From CAZCGA01 sp964498075 (lineage in GTDB: Bacteria > Desulfobacterota > Binatia > HRBIN30), in assembly GCA_964498075.1 (NCBI GenBank), contig CAZCGA010000173.1:1-11800 (forward strand): a stretch of DNA of 11,800 nucleotides. The letters are read 5' to 3'. Under the pieces are notes generated by a model. That model was given only the letters and a program-made list of their open reading frames with translations. It did no database searches and was not told where the DNA came from. Each line of letters starts with the position of its first letter. The first letter of the stretch is position 1. A program made the position numbers and the translations under genes. Positions 4,464-11,800 of this stretch are shown here, in pieces.

Positions 4464-6809
4464 CTATCCGGCGCTGTTTGGCGGTTGCCCTGCGGGCGCG
4501 GGCTCGCGCGGAACATCCGGCAGGCTCTCCCGGACCGGGTGCAGCGGGCAGGGCGCGGTCGGGGCGGTGCCGCTGTAGAAGGCTTCTTCGATGGTCTCGG
4601 GACATTGCGGCGTGGCGAGCAGTCCGGAGTACGGGTCGATGCGTTCCAGCACCACGCCCGGCGGCGGCACGAACGCGTTGGCCGGCAGGCCTTCGGTGGC
4701 TTGCCTCATGAACTCCGTCCAGATGGGAAGCGCCGCCTCCGAACCGGCAAGGCCGATCTGGCGATGGTGATCAAAACCCACCCAGACGACCGTGAGCAAG
4801 TCGGGAGTAAATCCGACGAACCACGCGTCCTTGTAGTCGTTGGTGGTGCCGGTTTTGCCCGCCGCGGGACGCGAGAAGCCGCGGGCGCGCGCGCCGCGGC
4901 CGGTGCCGTGATCGATGACACCCTCCATCAAATGGGTCACCAGGTAGGCCGTGTCGGCGGGAACGACCTGCTCCACCTGGACCGGGTTGCGCTCGATGGG
5001 TTGGTTGCTGCGATCCACGACCTTCTTGATGGACAGGGGCACCGTGCGCAGCCCGTTGTTCGCCAACGCCGTAAACGCCTGCGCCACTTCGAACGGCGTC
5101 ACCTCCGCCGCACCGAGCACGACCGCCGGAAACGGCGGCAGCGGCGAGTTGATGCCCATCCGATGCGCCATGTCGATGATCGCCTGCACGCCAATGTCGC
5201 GCGCCAGGTGGGCGGTGGCGGCGTTCAGCGACATCTCGAGCGCCTGGCGTACGGTGACGCTGCCCAGGTACTCCTTCCGGTAATTCGCCGGGCTCCACAC
5301 CTGCTGGTCGAAGGCCCACTCGAACGGCTCGTCGTCGAGGCGAGTGGTGGCGAGGATGGGGTGCTCGCTGTGCCGCGTGTGCTCGAAGGCGGCGAGATAG
5401 GTGAACGGCTTGAAGACGGATCCCGGTTGCCGCATCGCCTGCGTGCAGCGGTTGAACTGGGTGAAGCGGTAGTCGCGCCCGCCCATCATCGCCTTGATCG
5501 CTCCGGTCTGCGGCTGAATCGCGATCAGGCAACCTTGCAGCTGCTCGGTGGGCTTCTCAGGCCGTAGACGCGGATGGTGTTCCTCCAGCTTTGCCAGTCC
5601 ATTCTGCAGTATCAGCTCCGCCAACCTCTGCAGGTGCATGTCCAGCGCGGTATAGATGCGCAGGCCCTCCGTCGTCAGCACGTCCGCCGGGTACATTTGC
5701 GACAGCTCCTGCCGCACGAAGTCGACGAAGTAGGGCGCGTCTCTGGTTTCGTTGACCGCCGGCGCCAGGCGGAGCGGCTCCTGGATCGCTGCGGCGTATT
5801 GCTCGGCGGTGATGTCACCTTGTCGCAGCATCAGGGTGAGGGCGTAGTTGCGGCGGCGTAGTGAGCGATCGGGATCGCGGAACGGCGAGTAGCGGCTCGG
5901 CGCCTTGATCAAGCCGGCAATCGTCGCCATCTCGGCGATCGACATCTCGTTGGGCTCGGTGGCGAAGTAGAAGCGCGCCGCTTCCGAGACGCCGTAGATG
6001 CCTTGCGCCCCCTTTTGTCCGAGGTAGATCTCGTTGATGTAGTTGGTCAGGATCTCTTCCTTGGAGAACCGGCGTTCGACGATGATGGCCATGAGGGCTT
6101 CGCGCAGCTTGCGCTTGATGCTGCGCTCGTCGGTGAGGAAGAAGTTCTTCATCAGCTGCTGCGTCAGCGTGCTCCCGCCCTGCACGATGTGGCCGCGACG
6201 CAGATCGACCCACAAAGCGCGGAAGACGCCCGACACGTCGATGCCGTGGTGCTCGTAGAAGTGCTGGTCTTCGACGTCGATGATCGCCCGCAGCAGCAGC
6301 GGCGGCACCGCGTCGAGCGTGACCAGACGCCGTTCCTGCCAGACGCCTGCGTAGAGGCCACTGATGAGCTCGGGATCGAGCTCGACCGCGTACAGCTCTT
6401 GCTGCGTCTCCAGGTCCTCCATGTGGGTGACGATGCTGCCCGCCGTGGAGAGCCGCACCGGCCGGCCGGCGCCATCGAACGCCGGCGGCGGGACGTCGTG
6501 CAGATGCAGGTCGATATACCCGTCGGCCTCATTGACGCGGAACTCGCCTTTGCGCGTGACGGCGTCCTGCACCCGCCGATACCCCAGATCGCGCAGCCGC
6601 GGCAAGAAGCCGATGGCCTTGAGGTTGATTCCCGGATAGATGAGCAGGCTGTCGGAGTAGATCTTCGAGGGGAACTGCCAGCGATGTGTGCGGAACCGCT
6701 CGGAGACGACCGCATCCAAGCGCTGCATGGCGCTCCACAGCAGCACGCTACCCGCCGTCGTGGCGGCAGCGAGCAGCAGCAGGAGTGCGAATGCGAAGCG
6801 GCGCAACAT
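4464..6809 (-). CDS. mrcB: Bifunctional class A penicillin-binding protein, PBP1B type
   Basis: This 781-residue murein synthase polymerises lipid II and cross-links peptides at the outer face of the inner membrane. It has one N-terminal membrane anchor (about 4-26) and a UB2H-like segment with FPSKIYSDSLLIYPG and LRDLGYRRV (46-80). The GT51 glycosyltransferase carries EDQHFYEHHG with catalytic E180, GGSTLTQQLMKNFF (211-224) and RKLREALMAIIVERRFSKEEIL. The transpeptidase has SVFK (S464, K467), SLN (527-529) and KTGT (652-655). All catalytic motifs are intact. The UB2H region, which docks the activator LpoB in E. coli, favours PBP1B over PBP1A; no LpoB gene is in view. The ATG at 6809 lacks a Shine-Dalgarno sequence and starts only 26 bases after the degP terminator. 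Downstream genes are relics, so its original operon partner is unclear. Confidence 0.95.
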   Translation of the reverse strand: MLRRFAFALLLLLAAATTAGSVLLWSAMQRLDAVVSERFRTHRWQFPSKIYSDSLLIYPGINLKAIGFLPRLRDLGYRRVQDAVTRKGEFRVNEADGYIDLHLHDVPPPAFDGAGRPVRLSTAGSIVTHMEDLETQQELYAVELDPELISGLYAGVWQERRLVTLDAVPPLLLRAIIDVEDQHFYEHHGIDVSGVFRALWVDLRRGHIVQGGSTLTQQLMKNFFLTDERSIKRKLREALMAIIVERRFSKEEILTNYINEIYLGQKGAQGIYGVSEAARFYFATEPNEMSIAEMATIAGLIKAPSRYSPFRDPDRSLRRRNYALTLMLRQGDITAEQYAAAIQEPLRLAPAVNETRDAPYFVDFVRQELSQMYPADVLTTEGLRIYTALDMHLQRLAELILQNGLAKLEEHHPRLRPEKPTEQLQGCLIAIQPQTGAIKAMMGGRDYRFTQFNRCTQAMRQPGSVFKPFTYLAAFEHTRHSEHPILATTRLDDEPFEWAFDQQVWSPANYRKEYLGSVTVRQALEMSLNAATAHLARDIGVQAIIDMAHRMGINSPLPPFPAVVLGAAEVTPFEVAQAFTALANNGLRTVPLSIKKVVDRSNQPIERNPVQVEQVVPADTAYLVTHLMEGVIDHGTGRGARARGFSRPAAGKTGTTNDYKDAWFVGFTPDLLTVVWVGFDHHRQIGLAGSEAALPIWTEFMRQATEGLPANAFVPPPGVVLERIDPYSGLLATPQCPETIEEAFYSGTAPTAPCPLHPVRESLPDVPREPAPAGQPPNSAG

Positions 6810-6835
6810 GACGAAGCGGTCAGCTAGTCTTCCAG

Positions 6836-6871
6836 AAAAAAGAAGGCCAGGGAGAAGGCTCCCCGGCCTCC
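6836..6871 (-). terminator. Intrinsic terminator of degP
   Basis: On the minus strand a GC-rich stem (GGCC and GGGAG paired with CTCCC and GGCC, with one internal mismatch; arms 6871-6859 and 6854-6842) with a 4-base loop is followed directly by six T (6841-6836). It begins 26 bases after the degP stop. This is the clearest terminator in the window and separates the protease transcript from the PBP gene. Confidence 0.88.
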
Positions 6872-6896
6872 GGTGAACGGTCCGAGCCCGGGACGC

Positions 6897-8420
6897 TCAC
6901 TCGGACGGTTTGAGCGCCAGGAAGATCGTGTTGTCGCCGCGGCGGACCAGGAGCAAGACGCTCTTCCCCTTGCCGCCCGACTTGAGCGCCTTGCGATAAC
7001 CGGCGAGATCCTTCACCGCCTCTCGGTTCACTTCCAGGATCACGTCGCCGCGGCGCAGGCCGGCTTCCTCGGCGCTGCTGCCCGGCTCCACGGCGGACAC
7101 CACCACGCCCTTGAGGTCACCGCTGAGCCCCAGGTTCTCGGCGATCTCCGGCGTCAGCGGTTGCACGGTGAGGCCGAAGCCTTCCTCTTTACCTCCCGCG
7201 GCGGCCACCTCCTCTTCCTTGAGCTGGCCGACTTTCACGGACATCGTTTCCGTCTCTTTGTCGCGGATGATCTTGATCTTGACCGCCTTGCCCACGGGCG
7301 TGCGGGCCACGAGCAACGGCAGCTCGGTGGATTCCTTGACTGCGTGCCCGTCGAACTCGACGATCACGTCACCCACCTTCACGCCTGCCTCTTGTGCCGG
7401 CCCATCCTTCATCACGTCGGCGACGAGCGCGCCCCTGGCGTCCTTGAGGCCCAGCGAATCGGCGATATCCGGGGTCACCTTTTGGATCATCACGCCGAGC
7501 CAGCCGCGCGTCACGGTTCCTTTTTCTTCCAGCTCGGGGAGCAGCTCCTTGGCGACGTTCACCGGGATGGCGAAGCCGATGCCGATGTTGCCGCCGGAGC
7601 GGCTGAAGATCGCCGTGTTGATTCCCACCACCTCGCCTTTCAGGTTGATCAGCGGCCCGCCGGAGTTGCCCGGATTGATGGCGGCGTCGGTCTGGATGAA
7701 GTTGTCGTAGCTCCCTTGGCCGATGAACCGGCCCATAGCGCTGACGATGCCGGCGGTGACGGTGTGCTCAAGCCCGAAGGGGTTGCCGATTGCCATCACC
7801 CATTCGCCGACCTTCAACTCGTCCGAGTTGCCCATCGTCACGGGCGTGAGGCTGTGGTCGTCGTCGATCTTGATCACCGCGATGTCGGTCTTGGGATCGC
7901 GGCCGATGACCTTGGCTTTCAGCTCCTTGCCGTCGGCGAGCTTCACCACGATCTCGTCGGCGTTCTCGATGACGTGGTTGTTCGTCAGGATGAACCCATC
8001 GCGATTGATGATGAACCCGGAGCCCAGGCTGCGCTGCTTGAACGGCCGCTTCGGCATTGGTCCGAAGAAGCGTTCGAACGGTTCCCAGAACTCGTGGGGG
8101 TCGCCCTGGCCGAAGGGGTTCTGGCCACCCTGGCCACCCATGTGCGGCGTCTCGCCCTGCGAGGTGGTGGAGACATTGACGACGGCCGGGCTGAGCCTCT
8201 CCGCCAGACGCGAGAAGTCCGGCAAGCTGCTCATGGGCGCCTGGGCCTGCGGCTCCGCTGCCGCCGGTGGCGTCGGTGCCGGCTCGGTCGGTTGCTCCCC
8301 CCAGAAGCTGATCGCTTCCACTCGTTGTCCCAGGTTGAATCCGACCGTCGCGACGACGCCTGCGAGGAACCCCGCAATCACCAATAAGGCCGTTCGACGG
8401 GCGCGCACGTGCGCACTCAT
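6897..8420 (-). CDS. degP: Periplasmic serine protease/chaperone, Do (HtrA) family
   Basis: A 507-residue DegP-like protein that degrades or refolds misfolded envelope proteins. An N-terminal hydrophobic segment (11-29) acts as signal or membrane anchor. The trypsin-like domain has H149 (TNNHVI), D179 (KTDIAVIKI) and S253 (NPGNSGGPL). Two PDZ domains follow: about 300-385, starting at RGWLGVMIQ, and about 405-500, with VEPGSSAEEAGLRRGDVI. A Gly/Gln-rich LA-loop (90-128) precedes the catalytic core. Two PDZ domains favour DegP/DegQ over DegS. AAGGAGG stands 4 bases before the ATG at 8420, a strong ribosome site. It lies 45 bases after the DUF1844 gene, downstream of htpX, and ends in an intrinsic terminator, so htpX-DUF1844-degP probably form one envelope quality-control unit. 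Confidence 0.95.
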   Translation of the reverse strand: MSAHVRARRTALLVIAGFLAGVVATVGFNLGQRVEAISFWGEQPTEPAPTPPAAAEPQAQAPMSSLPDFSRLAERLSPAVVNVSTTSQGETPHMGGQGGQNPFGQGDPHEFWEPFERFFGPMPKRPFKQRSLGSGFIINRDGFILTNNHVIENADEIVVKLADGKELKAKVIGRDPKTDIAVIKIDDDHSLTPVTMGNSDELKVGEWVMAIGNPFGLEHTVTAGIVSAMGRFIGQGSYDNFIQTDAAINPGNSGGPLINLKGEVVGINTAIFSRSGGNIGIGFAIPVNVAKELLPELEEKGTVTRGWLGVMIQKVTPDIADSLGLKDARGALVADVMKDGPAQEAGVKVGDVIVEFDGHAVKESTELPLLVARTPVGKAVKIKIIRDKETETMSVKVGQLKEEEVAAAGGKEEGFGLTVQPLTPEIAENLGLSGDLKGVVVSAVEPGSSAEEAGLRRGDVILEVNREAVKDLAGYRKALKSGGKGKSVLLLVRRGDNTIFLALKPSE

Positions 8421-8465
8421 GCTTCCTCCTTCTTCATCGGAGCTCTGGATACGGTGTGGGAGCTG

Positions 8466-8885
8466 TCAGGAGTCCGCCCGCGCCCGCTCCACATACTTGA
8501 GGCGCAGGTCATACAGAATGTTGTCCAACAGCCCAGACTCCGATTTGTCCAAGTTGCCCTTCGTCTTGTCTTGCAACAAGCCGAGGATGTCGATCAGCTG
8601 TTTTGCCGCGCCCAGATCAACCGCGAGCTGGTCGTCGAGCGGGCTGGGGATCTCGCCGAGATGGGCCAAGGCCTGCGTGCTCAGACTGATGACGAAGGTG
8701 GAGAAGTTGATCTCGATGTGCGGGCTGTCGCGACCCGTGGGTTCCGCCGCGACACCGGCGGCGGCCGTTGTCCTTTCCGGCACGTCGTCCTCGACGCCGG
8801 GCCGTGCCTCGCCGCTGTCGGAGAACCGGCGGCGATCTTCGACCTTGAACCCGCGCTTCTCTTGGCTGTCGGCGTCACTGCTCAT
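8466..8885 (-). CDS. DUF1844 domain protein
   Basis: A 139-residue protein. The first 50 or so residues are charged and look disordered. The C-terminal domain (about 55-133) carries FSTFVISLSTQALAHLGEIP, then LAVDLGAAKQLIDILGLLQ, then KTKGNLDKSE and LLDNILYDLRLKYVE, the pattern of DUF1844. This family is common in Deltaproteobacteria and Acidobacteria and has no established biochemical function; its helical core suggests protein binding. No signal peptide or membrane segment is seen, so it is probably cytoplasmic. It lies between htpX (70 bases upstream) and degP (45 bases downstream), all in one direction, which hints at a role alongside proteostasis or the envelope. The ATG at 8885 has no obvious Shine-Dalgarno sequence. 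Confidence 0.88.
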   Translation of the reverse strand: MSSDADSQEKRGFKVEDRRRFSDSGEARPGVEDDVPERTTAAAGVAAEPTGRDSPHIEINFSTFVISLSTQALAHLGEIPSPLDDQLAVDLGAAKQLIDILGLLQDKTKGNLDKSESGLLDNILYDLRLKYVERARADS

Positions 8886-8955
8886 GGTGATCTACGAAAA
8901 GGCCCGACGTGCGCTGGCAGCATCGGGGCGATGGTCTCAGCTCGTACCTCCGCGC

Positions 8956-9804
8956 TCATCCGTGCATGGCGCGCAAGCGCCGGATGCGCTCATCGAGCGG
9001 CGGGTGCGTGCTGAAGAGCTTCGCCAGCGACCGGCCGCTGAGCGGGTTGACGATGAACAGGTGCGCCGTCTGCGGGCTGGCGTCGAGCGGCAGCCGTTGC
9101 GAGGCGTCCTCCAGCTTCTCGAGCGCCCGCGCCAGGGTCTCGCCGCTGTGCAGCAACTGCGCCCCACTGGCGTCGGCCTGGTACTCACGCGAGCGTGAGA
9201 CCGCCATCTGGATGAGCATGGCCGCCAGCGGTGCGATGATCGACATCGCCAGCAAACCGAGCAGCCCACCGCCCTCTTCGCGCTCGTCGCGTGAGAAGCC
9301 GCCGAAGATGGCGCCCCAGCGCGCCATGTTGGCCAGCATCATGATGACGCCCGCGAGGGTCGCGGCAATCGAGCTGATCAAGATGTCGCGGTTGCGGACG
9401 TGGCTCAGCTCGTGCGCCAGGACACCTTCGAGCTCGTCCGATGACATCAGCCGGAGGATCCCCTCGGTCACGGCAACCGCGGCATGCTCGGGATTGCGCC
9501 CGGTGGCAAACGCGTTCGCGGCGTCGCTAGGAATGATGTACAGCTTCGGCATCGGCATGCCGGCCCGCGTCGCCAGGCCCTGGACGATGCGGTACAGCTC
9601 CGGCGCATCGTTCAGGTCCACGGCCCGCGCCTTGTACATGGACAGGATGATCTTGTCCGAGAACCAATAACTGCCGAAGTTCATCACCGCGGCAAAGACA
9701 AACGCCACCACCAGCCCTTGCGAGCCGCCCAGGAACTGGCCGAACCACAGGATGATCCCGGTCAGCAGCCCCAGGAGCAGGGTCGTTTTCAGCATATTCG
9801 ACAT
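8956..9804 (-). CDS. htpX: Zinc metalloprotease HtpX (M48 family)
   Basis: HtpX is an inner-membrane M48B endopeptidase that cleaves misfolded membrane proteins. The 282 residues are the usual length. Two N-terminal membrane spans (about 5-22 and 28-47) precede the catalytic HELSH (131-135; H131 and H135 ligate zinc, E132 is catalytic). Two further hydrophobic segments (about 141-160 and 181-202) follow, and SREYQAD supplies the third ligand E207. The short spacing and the PSDAANAFATGRNP stretch are also typical. The start at 9804 is supported by AGGAGG 8 bases upstream. It is the first gene of the minus-strand unit htpX-DUF1844-degP; in E. coli both proteases belong to envelope stress responses, which fits their pairing here. 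Confidence 0.97.
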   Translation of the reverse strand: MSNMLKTTLLLGLLTGIILWFGQFLGGSQGLVVAFVFAAVMNFGSYWFSDKIILSMYKARAVDLNDAPELYRIVQGLATRAGMPMPKLYIIPSDAANAFATGRNPEHAAVAVTEGILRLMSSDELEGVLAHELSHVRNRDILISSIAATLAGVIMMLANMARWGAIFGGFSRDEREEGGGLLGLLAMSIIAPLAAMLIQMAVSRSREYQADASGAQLLHSGETLARALEKLEDASQRLPLDASPQTAHLFIVNPLSGRSLAKLFSTHPPLDERIRRLRAMHG

Positions 9805-9842
9805 CTCAGCTACCTCCTGGGCATTGGACGCAACAGCCGACC

Positions 9843-9871
9843 ATTTTATTTATGAGTGCTTTCGCCGTGTA
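9843..9871 (-). promoter_or_regulatory. Candidate htpX promoter
   Basis: On the minus strand TACACG (9871-9866; 3 of 6 matches to a -35) and TAAAAT (9848-9843; 5 of 6 to a -10) are spaced by 17 bases in the only AT-rich patch of the divergent spacer. The transcript would start about 30 bases before the htpX ATG and include its AGGAGG. The weak -35 suggests an activator or another sigma factor. The remainder of the 9805-10040 spacer shows an imperfect palindrome at 9930-9971 and no gene. Confidence 0.4.
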
Positions 9872-10040
9872 CCGGAGCGTGCAGCGCGCGAACCGAAAGG
9901 TAATATGCACCCCCCACCGTGTCAAGCAAGGTCGGCCGGAGGGGGCCCTATTCGATAGGCGGCACCCGACCCGGACGATGGCCGTATGCACCCTTGTGTA
10001 CAATGTGACTTGTAGGATACCGTCAGTTGCCAAGACGCTC

Positions 10041-11555
10041 ATGGCGACCCTCTCAGCTCGCTTGCAGGCCCTGCTCTCCGTGCCCGATCGTCTACTCTGG
10101 GCCGTACGGGTGCGTTGGCTGGTCATCGGCGGGTTCTTTGTCTTGGCGATGGCGGCGCACACCTTCGGGTTGTTCGCCTCGATCGTTCCGTGCGTCTACG
10201 CAGGCATCGTCGGGGCGGCGATGAACGGCGTCAACGAGTGGTGCGTGCGACGCCGCCGCTACCTCGTTCCGGTGACGGCGATCGCGATCCCGATGGACCA
10301 CGTGCTCATCACCTACGTCGTGGTGAACACCGGCGGCGTGCAGAGCCCGTTCGTGACCATGTACGTCGTGCAGGTGCTCGCCACGGCTATGCTTGTCGAT
10401 ACGGCGGTGGCGGCCGTCAGTGCGCTCCTGGCGATGGGCTTGTGGGTGGCGGGCGTCAGCCTGCTGGTGGAAGGATTCCTCCACGTGCCCAGATTGTTCG
10501 TGGCGCGGCCGCCGGCGGCGGCGTTGCGGTCGTCACTGTACCACGGCACCTGGGCGGCCTATCTCTTCTACTGCCTGGCGCTGCTGGTGTATCTCGGCGG
10601 CTACATCTCCGAACGCCTGCGATCGAGCGAGCGTGACCTCGAAGAGAAGAACCGCCGCTTGCACGACGCGTTGTCCTCGCTGGGCGCCGCACACGCCGAA
10701 GTCAGCGCCGCGTACGATCGCCTCAAACAGACGGAGGCCCACCTCATCCAGTCGGAAAAGCTGCGCAGCCTCGGTGAGCTGGTCGCCGGCGTCGCGCACG
10801 AGCTGAACAATCCGATCACCTTCGTGTCGGCCAACGTCGAGCACTTGCGCACGTACGTGAACCGGATGGCGCAGGCGCTCGATGCCTATGCCGGCGCCAA
10901 CCTGCCGGTGGACGAGCGGATGCGCCTTGATGCGCTGCGCCGCGACCTGCGTCTCGATACCGCCCTGGCGGATCTCCCGGGGCTGCTCGACGACTGCGAA
11001 GAGGGCGCGCGGCGCACGAAACGCATCGTCAACGAGCTGCGCACCTTCTCGCGCAGCGACGAACGCGGCGACTGGCAGCGCGCCGATCTGCATCGCGGCC
11101 TGGACAGCACGCTCGCACTCCTGGCGCCCCGATTGCGCGATCACGTGACGGTGCACCGCGACTTCGGTGCGCTCCCCGACGTGGAATGTCTGCCCGGACA
11201 GCTCAACCAGGTGTTCATGAACCTCCTCGCCAATGCCGCGGACGCCATCGGCGCGTCGGCCGGCAACATATGGCTCTCGACCCGCGTGGTGTCGCAAGCA
11301 CCCGCAGTCGGCACCCGACCCATGGTGGTGATCGCCATCCGCGACGACGGCACCGGCATGTCTCCCGCCATCCGTTCCAGGATCTTCGATCCCTTCTTCA
11401 CGACCAAGTCCGTCGGACAGGGAACCGGCCTCGGCCTGAGCGTGTCGTACGGCATCGTCCAGCGCCACGGCGGGACGCTGACGGTCGAGTCGACCCCCGG
11501 CGCCGGCTCGACGTTCACCGTCACGCTGCCGGTGGGTAGGTGCAGTGATCAGTGA
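10041..11555 (+). CDS. Membrane sensor histidine kinase with a RegB-like sensor domain
   Basis: A 504-residue kinase. Residues about 22-190 hold roughly six membrane spans; between the third and fourth is GGVQSPF (98-104), close to the quinone-binding heptapeptide GGXXNPF of RegB/PrrB, in the same topological place. A coiled coil (about 190-242) leads to the H-box LGELVAGVAHELNNP with phospho-accepting H253. The ATPase domain has an N-box (NQVFMNLLANAADAI, 389-403), G1 DDGTGM (435-440), F-box FDPFFTT (449-455) and G2 GTGLGLS (461-467). All catalytic motifs are intact. The H-box is of the NtrB/ZraS (HPK4) kind, unlike RegB. The ATG at 10041 is chosen because the protein-like region starts there; upstream in-frame starts at 9852 and 9978 would add an unlikely tail. 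No response regulator is adjacent. The last residues (CSDQ) come from a short tandem repeat. Confidence 0.9.
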   Translation: MATLSARLQALLSVPDRLLWAVRVRWLVIGGFFVLAMAAHTFGLFASIVPCVYAGIVGAAMNGVNEWCVRRRRYLVPVTAIAIPMDHVLITYVVVNTGGVQSPFVTMYVVQVLATAMLVDTAVAAVSALLAMGLWVAGVSLLVEGFLHVPRLFVARPPAAALRSSLYHGTWAAYLFYCLALLVYLGGYISERLRSSERDLEEKNRRLHDALSSLGAAHAEVSAAYDRLKQTEAHLIQSEKLRSLGELVAGVAHELNNPITFVSANVEHLRTYVNRMAQALDAYAGANLPVDERMRLDALRRDLRLDTALADLPGLLDDCEEGARRTKRIVNELRTFSRSDERGDWQRADLHRGLDSTLALLAPRLRDHVTVHRDFGALPDVECLPGQLNQVFMNLLANAADAIGASAGNIWLSTRVVSQAPAVGTRPMVVIAIRDDGTGMSPAIRSRIFDPFFTTKSVGQGTGLGLSVSYGIVQRHGGTLTVESTPGAGSTFTVTLPVGRCSDQ

Positions 11556-11557
11556 TC
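11544..11557. repeat. Short tandem repeat at the kinase stop codon
   Basis: AGTGATC is repeated twice in tandem (11544-11550 and 11551-11557) and supplies the last codons and the stop of the kinase gene. From here to 11669 I see no gene or recognisable signal. Confidence 0.6.
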
Positions 11558-11669
11558 GGTATGGCATAGGCGTGTGACCAACTCCATCTAGCTACCGCGC
11601 GTCGCGTCGAATGACTCGATTGCCGCAACCCTTGCCCAAGGCGAGCTGAGGTTCGGAGGAGCGGAAGGT

Positions 11670-11716
11670 CACAGTCGAGAGTCGAGCGTGAGCGGTAGCG
11701 GGGACTCTCAACTGTG
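11670..11716. repeat. Imperfect inverted repeat between convergent genes
   Basis: CACAGTCGAGAGTC (11670-11683) pairs with GACTCTCAACTGTG (11703-11716) at 13 of 14 positions, with a 19-base loop. The related words GGACTG and GACTGTC continue to the right. It lies between the ends of two convergent genes, where a bidirectional terminator could sit, but no T-run follows on either strand. The word style (ACTGT/GACTC) is like the repeat cluster at 160-280. Confidence 0.6.
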
Positions 11717-11738
11717 GACTGTCAATGCTCGGCTGGTT

Positions 11739-11800
11739 TCATCCGAGTTCCCCCAACAGCGCCTGCGCGTCCTTCAGGTCGCGCGTGTCGAAGCCTTCGG
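11739..11800 (-). CDS. C-terminal end of an unidentified protein (runs off window)
   Basis: Nineteen residues, EGFDTRDLKDAQALLGELG, precede a TGA at 11741-11739; the rest of the gene lies beyond the right edge. An ending of the form EGFDTxDLKxAxxLLxEL is familiar from the C-termini of large multidomain proteins with TPRs and adenylate/guanylate-cyclase or AAA-ATPase domains, but this is too short to assign a function. Codon use (G/C at third positions) and the clean stop before non-coding repeat DNA support a real gene. It converges on the histidine kinase gene. Confidence 0.5.
   Translation of the reverse strand, partial: EGFDTRDLKDAQALLGELG

Noticed and set aside
6873..8387. 504-residue plus-strand reading frame opposite degP
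   Set aside because: It is the antisense of a clear, motif-complete protease gene, and its His/Asp/Val-rich composition is typical of complement frames in GC-rich DNA.
8920..8935. CATCGGGGCGATG hairpin between htpX and DUF1844, considered as a terminator
   Set aside because: A 5-bp stem without a T-run on the minus strand is too weak.
7723..9198. 491-residue plus-strand reading frame
   Set aside because: It is antisense to degP, the DUF1844 gene and htpX, all well supported; its Ser/Pro/Arg-rich composition is an artefact.
9930..9971. Palindrome (GGTCGG ... CCGACC) with an inner CCTAT/ATAGG stem, considered as a riboswitch or operator
   Set aside because: It has no T-tract, no match to any riboswitch core I know, and bulged pairing; it is probably a chance structure in GC-rich DNA.
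9852..10040. N-terminal extension of the histidine kinase
   Set aside because: The extra 63 residues lie in the divergent promoter region, have no membrane or domain character, and the natural start is the ATG at 10041.

Overview
The window is high-GC bacterial DNA from a Gram-negative organism. The evidence is a lipoprotein signal peptide, a PBP1B-type murein synthase with a UB2H-like region, and a periplasmic Do/HtrA protease. The gene content (DUF1844 beside HtrA, HtpX, an orphan histidine kinase, REP-associated transposase, degenerate site-specific methyltransferase/helicase genes) fits a deltaproteobacterium-like lineage such as Desulfobacterota, Myxococcota or Binatota. That placement is inference. 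A run of 10 Ns inside a repeat shows this is a draft scaffold, probably a metagenome bin.

Layout. Everything from position 1 to about 9,800 that is a real gene lies on the minus strand, so transcription runs from high to low coordinates. (1) 9804-8466: htpX and a DUF1844 gene, followed by degP at 8420-6897, which ends in a clear intrinsic terminator at 6871-6836. This is an envelope protein quality-control cluster. (2) 6809-4464: a bifunctional class A penicillin-binding protein of the PBP1B type. (3) 4363-2940: a graveyard of defence genes. It holds the N-terminal stub of a BPTD_3080-type restriction helicase fused out of frame to the C-terminal stub of a DUF4258-type toxin, then an intact YgiT-type zinc-finger antitoxin, then a REP-associated tyrosine transposase (RAYT) between two REP doublets, then a site-specific DNA methyltransferase reduced to its first 28 or so and last 50 or so residues. 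(4) 2925-1: a TPR lipoprotein, tsaD, ksgA and the start of mutM, tightly packed in one direction (tRNA t6A modification, 16S rRNA dimethylation, base-excision repair).

On the plus strand there is one real gene, a membrane histidine kinase (10041-11555). It diverges from htpX across a 236-base region and converges on the C-terminal end of an unidentified minus-strand protein at the window's right edge.

How it works together: the housekeeping genes are ordinary and look functional. The unusual part is the 1.5 kb between the PBP1B and lipoprotein genes, where a restriction-modification locus has decayed by internal deletions and a REP/RAYT element is present. Intergenic spaces also carry inverted repeats, and three reading frames (ksgA, the transposase, the kinase) end inside repeated DNA, so their last residues are repeat-encoded. 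I see no CRISPR array, tRNA, rRNA or intact defence system.
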